Made by a program: the position numbers and the translations under genes. From positions 248,001 to 312,000 of the forward strand of contig CAWUEX030000003.1 in NCBI GenBank assembly GCA_963921305.4: 64,000 nucleotides of DNA. Direction: 5' to 3'. The notes under the pieces are model-generated. The model was not told the origin of the DNA, searched no databases, and saw only the letters and a list, made by a program, of their open reading frames with translations. This stretch comes from CAWUEX02 sp963921305 (GTDB lineage: Bacteria > Pseudomonadota > Alphaproteobacteria > Rhodospirillales > Rhodospirillaceae). This document shows, piece after piece, positions 8,692 through 17,097 of the stretch. Position 1 is the first letter of the stretch. Each line of letters begins with the position of its first letter.

Positions 8692-10323
8692 CTAGGTCTG
8701 GACCTTCGAGAGTCTGTAATCTTCGATAAAGAGCTCATCGAGACCTGAACTGACAAACGTCCGAATGGCATCCGTCGGTGTCTCAACGATCGGTTCACCT
8801 GCAAGATTAAACGACGTGTTCAGGACCGCGCCAATCGATTGATGCTTTTTAACGGTGCGCAGTAATTCTGCGTAGTCGGGACATTGATCTCCAGAAACAG
8901 TTTGAATCCTTGCTGTTCCGTCTACCTGGATCGCCTCTCTCAGATCCTCTTTGTATTGGTCAGGTATATCGAATGAGAACGTCATATAAGGGTACTCATT
9001 CTTTAGCCCTGTTATTTTTGTAAAGTCTTCCATCAGCATGGAAGGTGCGAAAGGCCGAAACTTCTCCCGAAATTTGATCTTCGCGTTAATCTTATCCTTC
9101 ATGCCCTCAACACTGGTGGCGCCAAGAATACTTCTGTGTCCAAGCGCTCTGGGCCCGAATTCTGATCTTCCTCTAAACCAACCAAGCACTTTTCCCTCGG
9201 CGAGAGACTTCGCCGCTTCCTCAAACACCGAGTCAACTTTCTCGAATGGCAGCCCTGATCCTTTCACCGCCTTATATATGTCCTCTTCGCCGTATCTTTT
9301 TCCAAGATACATACTTTTGGCACCCACGGGCGTATCGCCCATACGGCGGGCCACTTCATAACCGGAACCGATCGACAGACCACGATCCGATGCACCGGGT
9401 TGCACGTAAATTTGAACCGACTCGTCGCCAATGAGATCTTTATTGGCAAGGCAGTTAAGCGTACATCCGCCACTCAGGCACAGATGCTTCTTTCCCGTTT
9501 TCTTCAGGAAATGTTTTATGACGCCGAGATATACTTTTGTGAATTGGGCTTGCACCGACGCCGCCAGATCAAAGTGTTCTTGCTCGAACTTGCGATTCTT
9601 GCCCGGAGGAAGCGGCGCGACCTTAGTAATCTCGTAAATCACGCTTTCAATAAAGTGGGGCTCAAACATCGAGGTGTGGTGTCTTTCATCCCACATACTT
9701 TCGTCAAATCGAATCTCTTCCTTCTCTGGATCGAACTCGATCAAACTACTTAGGTCGAACCGGTCCGTGCCGAACGCCGCCATGCCCATCATCTTGTATT
9801 CGCCTTCGATGCTGGGGAATCCAAAGTAATTGGCGAACGCCGTATAGAAGGCGCCAATGGAAACTGGCCACTTCGCCAGATAATGCACCTTCTCCGTTCC
9901 CGGCGTCAGGGAGTCTTCGTAGATGTATACGGATGAGTTATCTCCGCACCCATCGATACTGAATACGAGCGCGTCTGAGAAACCACTGGCCAGGAACGCG
10001 CCGGACCCGTGCGCCTTCTGATGAAAGACTTTCTCGATTGGCGGGCAACTGTCGTAGAGATACTCGATATACCGGCGCACCTTGAATTCAAGATGCTCGG
10101 CGGTTTTGCCGTCAATCGCGATGTAGTCAATATCGTCGATCGTCAGCCCGCCGATCTCGAGGCACGCGGCCATGGCCTTTTCGGGAAACAAGCCAGGTGA
10201 TGTCTTGATGCGGTTAAGCCGCTCTTCCTCGTAGGCCGCTATGAGTTCGCCATCTGAAATCAAACAGGCCGAAGGATCGTGGACATGTGTCTGAAAGGCT
10301 GTGTGCAAACCCAGTATGTTCAT
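8692..10323 (-). CDS. NodU/CmcH-type O-carbamoyltransferase
   Basis: 543 residues. This family transfers a carbamoyl group from carbamoyl phosphate, through carbamoyl-AMP, to a hydroxyl of a sugar or antibiotic. The N-terminal ASKHA/Kae1-like domain begins ILGLHTAFQTHVHDPSA, with the HQKAHGSGAF metal-binding histidines (His101, His105). The C-terminal domain has GRSEFGPRALGHRSILG and RPFAPSML. It is transcribed opposite to its neighbours and has its own upstream region, so it may be separately controlled. Family relatives act in Nod factor, cephamycin and aminocoumarin tailoring and in surface glycans. Confidence 0.92.
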   Translation of the reverse strand: MNILGLHTAFQTHVHDPSACLISDGELIAAYEEERLNRIKTSPGLFPEKAMAACLEIGGLTIDDIDYIAIDGKTAEHLEFKVRRYIEYLYDSCPPIEKVFHQKAHGSGAFLASGFSDALVFSIDGCGDNSSVYIYEDSLTPGTEKVHYLAKWPVSIGAFYTAFANYFGFPSIEGEYKMMGMAAFGTDRFDLSSLIEFDPEKEEIRFDESMWDERHHTSMFEPHFIESVIYEITKVAPLPPGKNRKFEQEHFDLAASVQAQFTKVYLGVIKHFLKKTGKKHLCLSGGCTLNCLANKDLIGDESVQIYVQPGASDRGLSIGSGYEVARRMGDTPVGAKSMYLGKRYGEEDIYKAVKGSGLPFEKVDSVFEEAAKSLAEGKVLGWFRGRSEFGPRALGHRSILGATSVEGMKDKINAKIKFREKFRPFAPSMLMEDFTKITGLKNEYPYMTFSFDIPDQYKEDLREAIQVDGTARIQTVSGDQCPDYAELLRTVKKHQSIGAVLNTSFNLAGEPIVETPTDAIRTFVSSGLDELFIEDYRLSKVQT

Positions 10324-10859
10324 AACCTAAATTCCTAAAGCCCTGTAAATATTACGTTTCTGCCGTCAGAATGGCATGCAGAAACCAGATGGCGCAGGCG
10401 TCGTCGCCATCATTTACTGTTCAATGGTGGCAATTTCAAAGGCAAAATACAGTCCGAATCGATGTCCGGAGCTCAGGTGGATAATCCGCCCTTAGGCAAC
10501 CTCAGTGGTCTGTATCCAAACTGCGTATAACTATCAATAGATATCTCCCCCAGACCTCATGTCTGCCCGCGTCAACCCATTCTGAATACGAGCCTTTTCG
10601 CAAGGTCGGCACACGCCCTCATGCGCTGAAATTGATCCTTCTTATTCGCGATAGCTCACTATATATTGCCCCTCCAGTTCCTCGCATAATGATCTAGCGT
10701 CATCGCGCCTTAATTTTATGCAGCTAGCGACTGTTTTCCCCGGCCCCACGACAAGGTTGGCCCCGAACCCGATGGCGCGAGGCGAGGTTTGCGGGAGCGG
10801 ACTGACAAAGCACCCGTCGTCGGTTCGATATTCGGGCCAATGGCATTCGATCTAGATGT
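10324..10859. other. Intergenic region between divergent transcription units
   Basis: About 540 bases with no convincing coding frame between the carbamoyltransferase and the rightward genes. It is locally AT-rich and must contain the promoters for both directions, but I cannot assign a clear -35/-10 pair. One inverted repeat is visible: GATGGCG at 10388-10394 paired with CGCCATC at 10405-10411 (10-base loop). No known riboswitch or RNA was recognised. Confidence 0.5.
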
Positions 10860-10943
10860 ATGAACAACGAAGCGACAATTGATCAACATCGTGATGAGCT
10901 ATATGAATTGCGTACGCTCAGAAGGGAAATTCTTGCAAAATGA
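10860..10943 (+). CDS. Possible 27-residue leader ORF coupled to the next gene
   Basis: ATG at 10860 opens a 27-codon frame (MNNEATIDQHRDEL...EILAK) ending in TGA at 10941-10943, which overlaps the next gene's ATG as ATGA. The peptide is charged and helix-prone. No good ribosome-binding site precedes it, and the only purine-rich stretch (GAAGGG at 10921-10926) lies inside it, 13 bases before the downstream ATG. It could be a translationally coupled leader or a chance frame. Confidence 0.3.
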   Translation: MNNEATIDQHRDELYELRTLRREILAK

Positions 10944-11926
10944 ACCTTGCCGGCTCCAGAGATGACACCCTTGTCGTCTACTACGATTTTAAACGGGCAC
11001 CCGTTACCTTCGACTTCATCCACTACATCATCGCCGCGCACTCCTATGCGGTGCTGAACAAGCTTGGCCGTTTTGACGTTGTTTTGATTGCCGACGCCTG
11101 GCGCAATGCCTCTGCTCGAGAACAAGGGTACTCCCTGGCTGAACGGCGGTGGCGTCTTTGGAATCTCATTATGGAGGTGCTGCGGGCCATTCCGAACGTG
11201 CGAAACATTTCGGTTGTGTCTGAGCCTCTCTCAACAGTAGCCATTAATTCGTATCCGCCAAGCTTTCACCCGGAAATAAATAAGAAAATATTCTACGACG
11301 CTGCGCGGGTCATCAAATTCAATAGTATGGGCGTCAACGTTCAAGTGTTGCGTGCTTCGGATTATGCGACTTCGGTTGTCGAGCGATTTCTACCTCGGAC
11401 GTCTCAGAAAGTTGTAACGATCACCTTGCGCAAGGCGGCATTTGAGTCCGTCAGGGACTCCCGTTTGGAAGACTGGTACAAGTTTTACAAAGAGTTGGAG
11501 AAACGTGGCTACAAAGTCGTGGTCATTCCTGATCAGGATGACTCTTTAACCGAGAGGACAATTACAAAAGACTACGACTGGGATGTTTTCGTTCCGGCGT
11601 GTATGAGCGTCGATCTCCGCCTCGCGCTGTATGAACGCGCTGACATGAATTATGTCACCAACGGCGGAATTATTGGATTGTTCCTCTACGGCACCTTTCC
11701 CTTTCTATGGTATTCGGTCACCGTCGAAGGTTCCCCAACGTCTACAGAAAAGTATTACCAGAAGATCGGACTTGAAGTCGGAGGCAAATACCCCTGGCTC
11801 AAAGACAACCAGGAAATGATATGGGAGCCCGACTCCTTCGAAAATCTTATGGAATCTCTCCCCCTTCTTGACAGCCTACCGGTGCCAGAGCCCAGCCCGG
11901 CTGTCGAGGAAATTGCCGCGCCTTAG
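10940..11926 (+). CDS. Hypothetical protein, possibly glycosyltransferase-like
   Basis: 328 residues, not assigned to a family. The sequence alternates hydrophobic strands and helices as in a GT-B fold: an N-terminal LVVYYDFKRAPVTFDF, then VVTITLRK and KRGYKVVVIPDQDD in the middle, and YVTNGGIIGLFLYGTFP at about 235-251, a Gly-rich segment where GT-B enzymes bind the donor. There is no signal peptide or membrane segment, and the C-terminus is Pro/Glu-rich. It heads a rightward gene set with an SDR, an oxygenase and a C-methyltransferase. The glycosyltransferase reading is inference from context and pattern only. Confidence 0.5.
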   Translation: MNLAGSRDDTLVVYYDFKRAPVTFDFIHYIIAAHSYAVLNKLGRFDVVLIADAWRNASAREQGYSLAERRWRLWNLIMEVLRAIPNVRNISVVSEPLSTVAINSYPPSFHPEINKKIFYDAARVIKFNSMGVNVQVLRASDYATSVVERFLPRTSQKVVTITLRKAAFESVRDSRLEDWYKFYKELEKRGYKVVVIPDQDDSLTERTITKDYDWDVFVPACMSVDLRLALYERADMNYVTNGGIIGLFLYGTFPFLWYSVTVEGSPTSTEKYYQKIGLEVGGKYPWLKDNQEMIWEPDSFENLMESLPLLDSLPVPEPSPAVEEIAAP

Positions 11927-11951
11927 GCGCGCGGGAAAGCGAAACAACTCT

Positions 11952-12686
11952 ATGGCTGATATTCTGCTTTGCGGAGGAACAACGCGCAGTGGCCTCGATT
12001 GCGCCGTCGAACTCGCGAACAGCGAAAGCCGGTGCGTTGTTGCCGGCAGAAGTGCACCTCCCGACAGCGTTTTATCCGATGAAACACGGCCAATTCTTTA
12101 CGAACATGTTGATTTCGCGGATCCGAATTCTGTCGACGCACTGTGCACAGCTCTTAACTCGAAGAGTTATGACATCAAGGACTGCATCTTCTTTCAGAGG
12201 GCGCGCAGCGAAGACGTGATCGAGGGAATGCAGGTCGCGATTGCTGCGTCAGACCGCATTATTTCTGCTCTGCACGAGCAACTTTCTAGAAACGCGGGGT
12301 CGATAATTTTTATCGGATCTGTCCTCGTCGATAAGGTTGGCGTTGATCAGACACTCTCATATCACGTGACCAAAGGCGCAGTTCGTCAGGCTGTGCGGTA
12401 TTTTGCGGTGAAACTGGGCCCCGATGGCATACGTGTTAACGCCATTAATCTCGCGACTCTGAAACATTCGGTAAATGAGAAGGGGTATGAAGCGGGAACC
12501 CCACTTGCTGATATCGCAGATAAGGTCACCCCTTTGCGCCGGTCGGTGGAGTCAGGCGACGTTGCCGATGCCATAACTTTTTTGCGGAGTCCTCAAGCCA
12601 GAGCAATCACCGGACATGAGCTTACCTTGGATGCTGGACTTGGATGCGTTTCACAGGTTTCGAGCATTCTTCAGGCACTGGATTAG
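11952..12686 (+). CDS. Short-chain dehydrogenase/reductase (classical SDR)
   Basis: 244 residues. The nucleotide-binding loop is GGTTRSGLDCAV near the N-terminus. Catalytic Ser is in FIGSVLVD and the YxxxK motif is YHVTK. The following segment GPDGIRVNAINL and the C-terminal GHELTLDAGLG are typical FabG-like features. It probably reduces or oxidises a hydroxyl/keto group of the cluster's product. The start is set at ATG 11952, since an upstream in-frame extension to 11868 would lie inside the preceding gene. Confidence 0.85.
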   Translation: MADILLCGGTTRSGLDCAVELANSESRCVVAGRSAPPDSVLSDETRPILYEHVDFADPNSVDALCTALNSKSYDIKDCIFFQRARSEDVIEGMQVAIAASDRIISALHEQLSRNAGSIIFIGSVLVDKVGVDQTLSYHVTKGAVRQAVRYFAVKLGPDGIRVNAINLATLKHSVNEKGYEAGTPLADIADKVTPLRRSVESGDVADAITFLRSPQARAITGHELTLDAGLGCVSQVSSILQALD

Positions 12687-12695
12687 GCCGCAGTT

Positions 12696-13529
12696 GTGTT
12701 TTTATCTGCCGACCATTCGCATCGCAGGTCCTTTGGCGCGATTCAGGAAGAGATCAAATCGCAACTCTGCCGCATTCTGAACTGTTCTTGGGACGATGCG
12801 GTTGAGGCTATGACCGCCGGCAAGAATGTCGACCTCCGTGAAGACCTCGACTTCATGGTTAAGATAGAGACGCATCTTTGCGATCTCATCCGCGCCACAG
12901 ATGGCCTAGGCTCGATTGGGAGCCTGCAATTTCCAGTAAACGCCCGTATCGTTCAATCTGAAATACCTGAGGGATACTTAGAACGGCCCTTTGCAACCGA
13001 CTATGTCCACTGTGACGTCTGGTCTGGCGCTCCAGCCGACAGCACGAATCTTTTCTTGTACGTTTTCACTCTCGGTGATTGTTCATCTTTAGAGATTTTC
13101 GAATCTCTGGAGCATGACTCATACGCGAGAGATTTCAGAGGACGATACGAGGATTACAATGGAGACCTCTCAGGGCTAACGCGAGTTGATGCCCCTCTGT
13201 CTGAAGGATACTTCTTTGCGTGGGACACCTTTTCACCCCACCAGACCTTGAGAGGCCGCAGCGGCCTTAGAATCAGCCTGGACATTCGGTGTCGGCCGGG
13301 AACACCTTATCTGATAGACGGCAAGCGGGCTGAACTCGAAAGTTTTGCTGGTTACACTCCGGGAGTACCTGGCGCAGGTATATACTGGTCGTTCGCCCAA
13401 ACCTCCTTGTCCTCGTTTGAGGAGAAATGCGAGTACGAGCTCTCGTGCGCTGCAGAAGTCGGGCCGTGGGCCGTCGCGCTGCGCGAGGCCTACATCAAAC
13501 GAGTTAAACAAACGGGCGTCTTCGCCTAA
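12696..13529 (+). CDS. Putative Fe(II)/2-oxoglutarate-dependent oxygenase
   Basis: 277 residues with a GTG start. A facial-triad pattern is visible: His105-x-Asp107 (YVHCDVW) and a distal His182 (FSPHQTLRGRSG), with Arg192 placed where 2-oxoglutarate carboxylate is normally bound. The intervening strands (LFLYVFTLGD, SLEIFESL) fit a double-stranded beta-helix. Such enzymes hydroxylate, desaturate or epimerise small molecules, and phytanoyl-CoA-dioxygenase-like relatives are frequent in sugar and antibiotic clusters. It sits 9 bases after the SDR stop. Family placement rests on the motif pattern, not on a full-length match. Confidence 0.55.
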   Translation: MFLSADHSHRRSFGAIQEEIKSQLCRILNCSWDDAVEAMTAGKNVDLREDLDFMVKIETHLCDLIRATDGLGSIGSLQFPVNARIVQSEIPEGYLERPFATDYVHCDVWSGAPADSTNLFLYVFTLGDCSSLEIFESLEHDSYARDFRGRYEDYNGDLSGLTRVDAPLSEGYFFAWDTFSPHQTLRGRSGLRISLDIRCRPGTPYLIDGKRAELESFAGYTPGVPGAGIYWSFAQTSLSSFEEKCEYELSCAAEVGPWAVALREAYIKRVKQTGVFA

Positions 13530-13587
13530 ATATGGCACGATACTCAGCCAGTGGTTGAATGATCTTGATATAGAGGTTTAAGGATTC

Positions 13588-14790
13588 ATGACGGCAAGTT
13601 GTTCAGTTTGCGGCACACCAAGCGGCGACCCAGAGTTTTCCTACGGACCGATTCCGTTGTGCGACAGTTACTCCGATTCGGCGGCAACCGCGGCTAGTGC
13701 GCCCAAGTTCGACATATCCGTGGTGCGTTGCACGAAATGCAACCACAGTGAACTCCTGGAAAAGCCGCCTGAAGAAATCATTTATTCGGACTACACCTAT
13801 TTCTCTCGGATGTCGCCGGATCTTGACCAACACTTCACGTCTTATGCGAAGTGGATGGCCGATACGCTGGACTTACCGGAGAACCCTCGTCATATTGATG
13901 TCGGCTGCAACGATGGTCTGCTCCTGTGCAAATCCAGAGATCTTGGAATGGAGCCCTTCGGCATAGACCCCTCACCAGCCGTTCACGAGGCCGCTAAGCT
14001 TGGGTTGAATGTCGTTGAAGGCTATTTGAACCCGTCATTGGTTAGACAGCATAACCTAACCGAATCAGCAGACGTCATCACCTGCAACAACATGATGGCC
14101 AACGTCCGCAACCTAACGGAATTCGGAGAATGCCTTGACGCGATGCTCAAACCAGGAGGTTATCTGGTCGTTCAGACCCTGCACTACGGCATGCTGCTGC
14201 AGAACCGTGTGTACGAAATGATAAACCACGAGCACTACCATTACTTCTCCGTGAGCTCGTTGAACGAGTTTGCCCGACGATTGGGCTTGGACTTTGTGTC
14301 AGTTCTGCATGTCCCCACCAAGGGAGCGAGTATGCGCTGGGTGGCGCGAAAGCCCGTCGACGGTGAACACACGACAACCCAGACAAGTATCGATCCTCTG
14401 CTTCAGAAACCCGAGAACAAAGACGTGAGTGGGGAGTTCATGGGTGACCTAGAAGCAGCGAAGTCTCGCATTAAAGATTTGATCAGTTCGCTCGATGAGA
14501 ATACTTCGGTCGCCGGTTTCGGGTCGTCGGCGGGAACGACGATCCTAACCAAGCTGTTGGACCTGGAAGGCAAGATAGATTTTCTAGTGGATGACAATGA
14601 CAGCCGGCACGGCTTCTACTCACCGGGAACCGCCGTAGAGGTTGTCAGTCCCGAAACCTATTATGAAAAAGCGCCAGCGCTCACAATCAACTTTGCATGG
14701 CGCTTCGCGGAAATGATCGCGGAAAAACACGGCGGGAAACTTCCCGCCAACCACCGTTTCGTCATGGCTAATTCCGGTGAAGTTCTCTAG
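13588..14790 (+). CDS. Zinc-binding SAM-dependent C-methyltransferase
   Basis: 400 residues with the three-part layout of NDP-sugar C-methyltransferases (TylCIII type). An N-terminal zinc-binding domain has CSVC (Cys5, Cys8) and CTKC (Cys48, Cys51). The central SAM domain has HIDVGCNDGLLL near residue 98 and an acidic GIDPS. The C-terminal Rossmann-like domain has GFGSSAGTTIL and VDDNDSRHGFYSPG. INHEHYHYFS matches the conserved catalytic NHEHxxYxS loop. The family adds a methyl branch to a 4-keto sugar carbon, which suits a cluster making branched deoxysugars. Confidence 0.88.
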   Translation: MTASCSVCGTPSGDPEFSYGPIPLCDSYSDSAATAASAPKFDISVVRCTKCNHSELLEKPPEEIIYSDYTYFSRMSPDLDQHFTSYAKWMADTLDLPENPRHIDVGCNDGLLLCKSRDLGMEPFGIDPSPAVHEAAKLGLNVVEGYLNPSLVRQHNLTESADVITCNNMMANVRNLTEFGECLDAMLKPGGYLVVQTLHYGMLLQNRVYEMINHEHYHYFSVSSLNEFARRLGLDFVSVLHVPTKGASMRWVARKPVDGEHTTTQTSIDPLLQKPENKDVSGEFMGDLEAAKSRIKDLISSLDENTSVAGFGSSAGTTILTKLLDLEGKIDFLVDDNDSRHGFYSPGTAVEVVSPETYYEKAPALTINFAWRFAEMIAEKHGGKLPANHRFVMANSGEVL

Positions 14791-14808
14791 TTAAACTTAC
14801 GTCTATCG

Positions 14809-15873
14809 TCAGAGAAGTCTAAGCTGCGCGGGCTCGTTCTGAAACTTGATGGGGTTACCAACATGGGGCTGCCCTTTCTCGTCCCTCAGAATCATGCCGC
14901 GCGCGACGGCGTGCTCATGGTCAAACGCCTCGACCATGTCAAGAACCGGCGCCCAGCTGACATTGAGCTCTGCCAAGATTTTTTTCCATTCATCTTGGTC
15001 ACGTTGTTTGAACGCGTCCCTGAGAAATTCTTTTACCGGTTCCTGAGCAAGGCAATCATCTCCGGCGCACAGGGAAATAAGATCTGGGCGCTCAAGGTGC
15101 GTCAGAAGTGACTCAGCAAATTTTAGCTCTCGGCCAGTTAGGGCAATATAGCGCCCGTCTTTCGTCTCATATACGTTGTAAAATGCCGCCCCTCCGATTG
15201 AGCGGCCTGCAGGTGTCGTGGGTGCTTCCCGATCTACCAGGACCGGCCCACTGAGATGGGCTGTCCATGACAGCAGAGTATCGTACATGGACGCGTCTAC
15301 GTAGTCGCCCTGCCCCGTTTGCTGGCGCCGATAGAGCGCCATCAAGATACCCGCCAGACCCACCAAGGATGACCCCATGTCTGCGCCAGGTAGTCCCGGC
15401 ACAGCCGGATGACCATCGCCTCGGTCGTTGATTGCCAGTAAGCCCGTGTAGGCCTGGGCGCCCATATCATGAGATGGCTTTGAGGATAGTGGTCCGTACT
15501 GTCCATATGCAGAAAGCGAACAATAGACGATCTTTGGGTTACGTGACCGGACCGCCTCGTAATCAACGCCAAGGCGCTTCACAACACCAGGACGAAAGGC
15601 TTCGACAAAGACATCAGCGGACTCACAGAGCTCTAGCAGTTTCTCACGGTCTGAATCGTCTTTGAGGTTCAGCTCCATACACGTCTTGCCGCGGTGCGTG
15701 TTGCGGAACCAGACCGACTGGCCGTCCTGAAAGGGGCCATATTTGCGGGCCGGTTCGCCGCCGGGAGGCTCGACCCTGAGAACGTCAGCGCCATGGTCCG
15801 CCATCATTAAGGTGAGATGCGGTCCCGGAAGATACATGGACAGATCGATAACACGCACACCTTCAAGCTTCAT
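14809..15873 (-). CDS. CaiB/BaiF family CoA-transferase
   Basis: 354 residues of the family III CoA-transferases, which move CoA between carboxylic acids through an enzyme-aspartyl intermediate. The N-terminal GVRVIDLSMYLPGPHLTLMMADHGADVLRVEPPGGE is typical. The catalytic Asp is probably the one in HDMGAQAYTG. It is the last gene of a minus-strand group with a second CoA-transferase and an acyl-CoA dehydrogenase, and its 354 residues are slightly short for the family (about 380-400). The substrate is unknown. Confidence 0.88.
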   Translation of the reverse strand: MKLEGVRVIDLSMYLPGPHLTLMMADHGADVLRVEPPGGEPARKYGPFQDGQSVWFRNTHRGKTCMELNLKDDSDREKLLELCESADVFVEAFRPGVVKRLGVDYEAVRSRNPKIVYCSLSAYGQYGPLSSKPSHDMGAQAYTGLLAINDRGDGHPAVPGLPGADMGSSLVGLAGILMALYRRQQTGQGDYVDASMYDTLLSWTAHLSGPVLVDREAPTTPAGRSIGGAAFYNVYETKDGRYIALTGRELKFAESLLTHLERPDLISLCAGDDCLAQEPVKEFLRDAFKQRDQDEWKKILAELNVSWAPVLDMVEAFDHEHAVARGMILRDEKGQPHVGNPIKFQNEPAQLRLL

Positions 15874-15906
15874 GCTGGCTCCCGCTTGCGTCTTCTAACA
15901 ATGCGC

Positions 15907-17097
15907 CTAAACGACCTTTTTAGACCTAAGCGCTTCGATGTCGGCATCGCTGCGCCCTAAACCTTTGAGGATGTCCGCCGTATCCGCACCGAGTTTCGGC
16001 CCAGGCTGCAGCGGCAAACGTTTACCGTCTAATTTGAGGGGATTGTTTAGAACCCGCAGACCAGACCGGTCTGGGTGGTCGACTTCCGTGATCGAACCGA
16101 TCTCAGCGATAAAAGGATTATCGAGGGCTTTGTCCAAATCATAAACCGGCGCGACCGGGATAATCCCCTTGAAAAAGTCCACCCAAGCTTCCGTCGTTTT
16201 GCCGGAAAACACTTGGTCGAGCACCTCGGTTAATGCGTCACGGTTTTTGAGACGCGCATCTAGATCAACAAAACGAGGGTCGGCGCCAATTTCGTTCTGC
16301 CCTAGCTTATCGATCATCAAGTCCCAAAATCTTGGATTCTGGCACATGATGAACAACCAACCGTCTTTCGTCTTGACCAGCTGGCTCGGTGTAATCGAGG
16401 GATGGGCCCCTCGGGCGATACGGCCCGTCACAAAACCCTCATTCAGGTACCAGATGCCTGGATAGGTCAGTTGATGCAGCGCTGCTTCCATCAGGCTGAC
16501 GTCAACATCGCGCCCTTTTCCTGTGGCCTTAGCCCCCATGACCGCTGACGTGACGCCAAAGGCCATCATCATGCCGGTCATGAAATCGACCATCGACAGG
16601 CCGAACCGGGCCGGCGGCCCATCCGGCTCACCGGTCACGGAGAGGAACCCAGCTTCCGCCTGCATCAGATAATCGTAGCCGGGCCAGGCCGCGCGCGAGT
16701 TATCCCGGCCGTAGGCGGAAATGTGTCCGCATACGATCTGAGGGTTGATCGCTTCCAGACCGGCATAGTCGATCCCAAGCTTGGCCGGCTGATTGCCACG
16801 TAAATTGTTTACGATGGCATCCGATGTTTTGACGAGGTCGTGAAGAATCGACTTTCCTTCGTCGGACTTGAGATCCAGCGTCAGGCTCCGTTTGTTCAGG
16901 TTAAAAGCCTGAAAATACTGGCTGTCTTGCTCACCCAGGAAATAGGGCCCTGTGGAGCGCGCAAAATCTCCACCCGTGGACGGATTTTCGATTTTGATAA
17001 CATCGGCCCCCATGTCAGCCATGAACATGGAGCAATACGGTCCGGCTCCATACTGCTCGATCGTCAGCACACGGACGCCGGCCAGGGGGAGGTCCAT
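15907..17097 (-). CDS. CaiB/BaiF family CoA-transferase
   Basis: 396 residues, full length for a family III CoA-transferase. GVRVLTIEQYGAGPYCSMFMADMGADVIKIE and the YDYLMQAEAGFLSVTG segment, carrying the likely catalytic Asp, are clear. GKGRDVDVSLMEAALHQL follows. Its ATG overlaps the acyl-CoA dehydrogenase stop (ATGA at 17094-17097 region), so the two are translationally coupled. It is distinct in sequence from its downstream neighbour of the same family; the pair could act as two subunits or on successive substrates. Confidence 0.9.
   Translation of the reverse strand: MDLPLAGVRVLTIEQYGAGPYCSMFMADMGADVIKIENPSTGGDFARSTGPYFLGEQDSQYFQAFNLNKRSLTLDLKSDEGKSILHDLVKTSDAIVNNLRGNQPAKLGIDYAGLEAINPQIVCGHISAYGRDNSRAAWPGYDYLMQAEAGFLSVTGEPDGPPARFGLSMVDFMTGMMMAFGVTSAVMGAKATGKGRDVDVSLMEAALHQLTYPGIWYLNEGFVTGRIARGAHPSITPSQLVKTKDGWLFIMCQNPRFWDLMIDKLGQNEIGADPRFVDLDARLKNRDALTEVLDQVFSGKTTEAWVDFFKGIIPVAPVYDLDKALDNPFIAEIGSITEVDHPDRSGLRVLNNPLKLDGKRLPLQPGPKLGADTADILKGLGRSDADIEALRSKKVV

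Noticed and set aside
10324..10859. A sigma-54 promoter or known RNA in the long intergenic region
   Set aside because: TGGCA-like sequences are present but without a correctly spaced TTGC element, and no tRNA- or riboswitch-like fold was seen.
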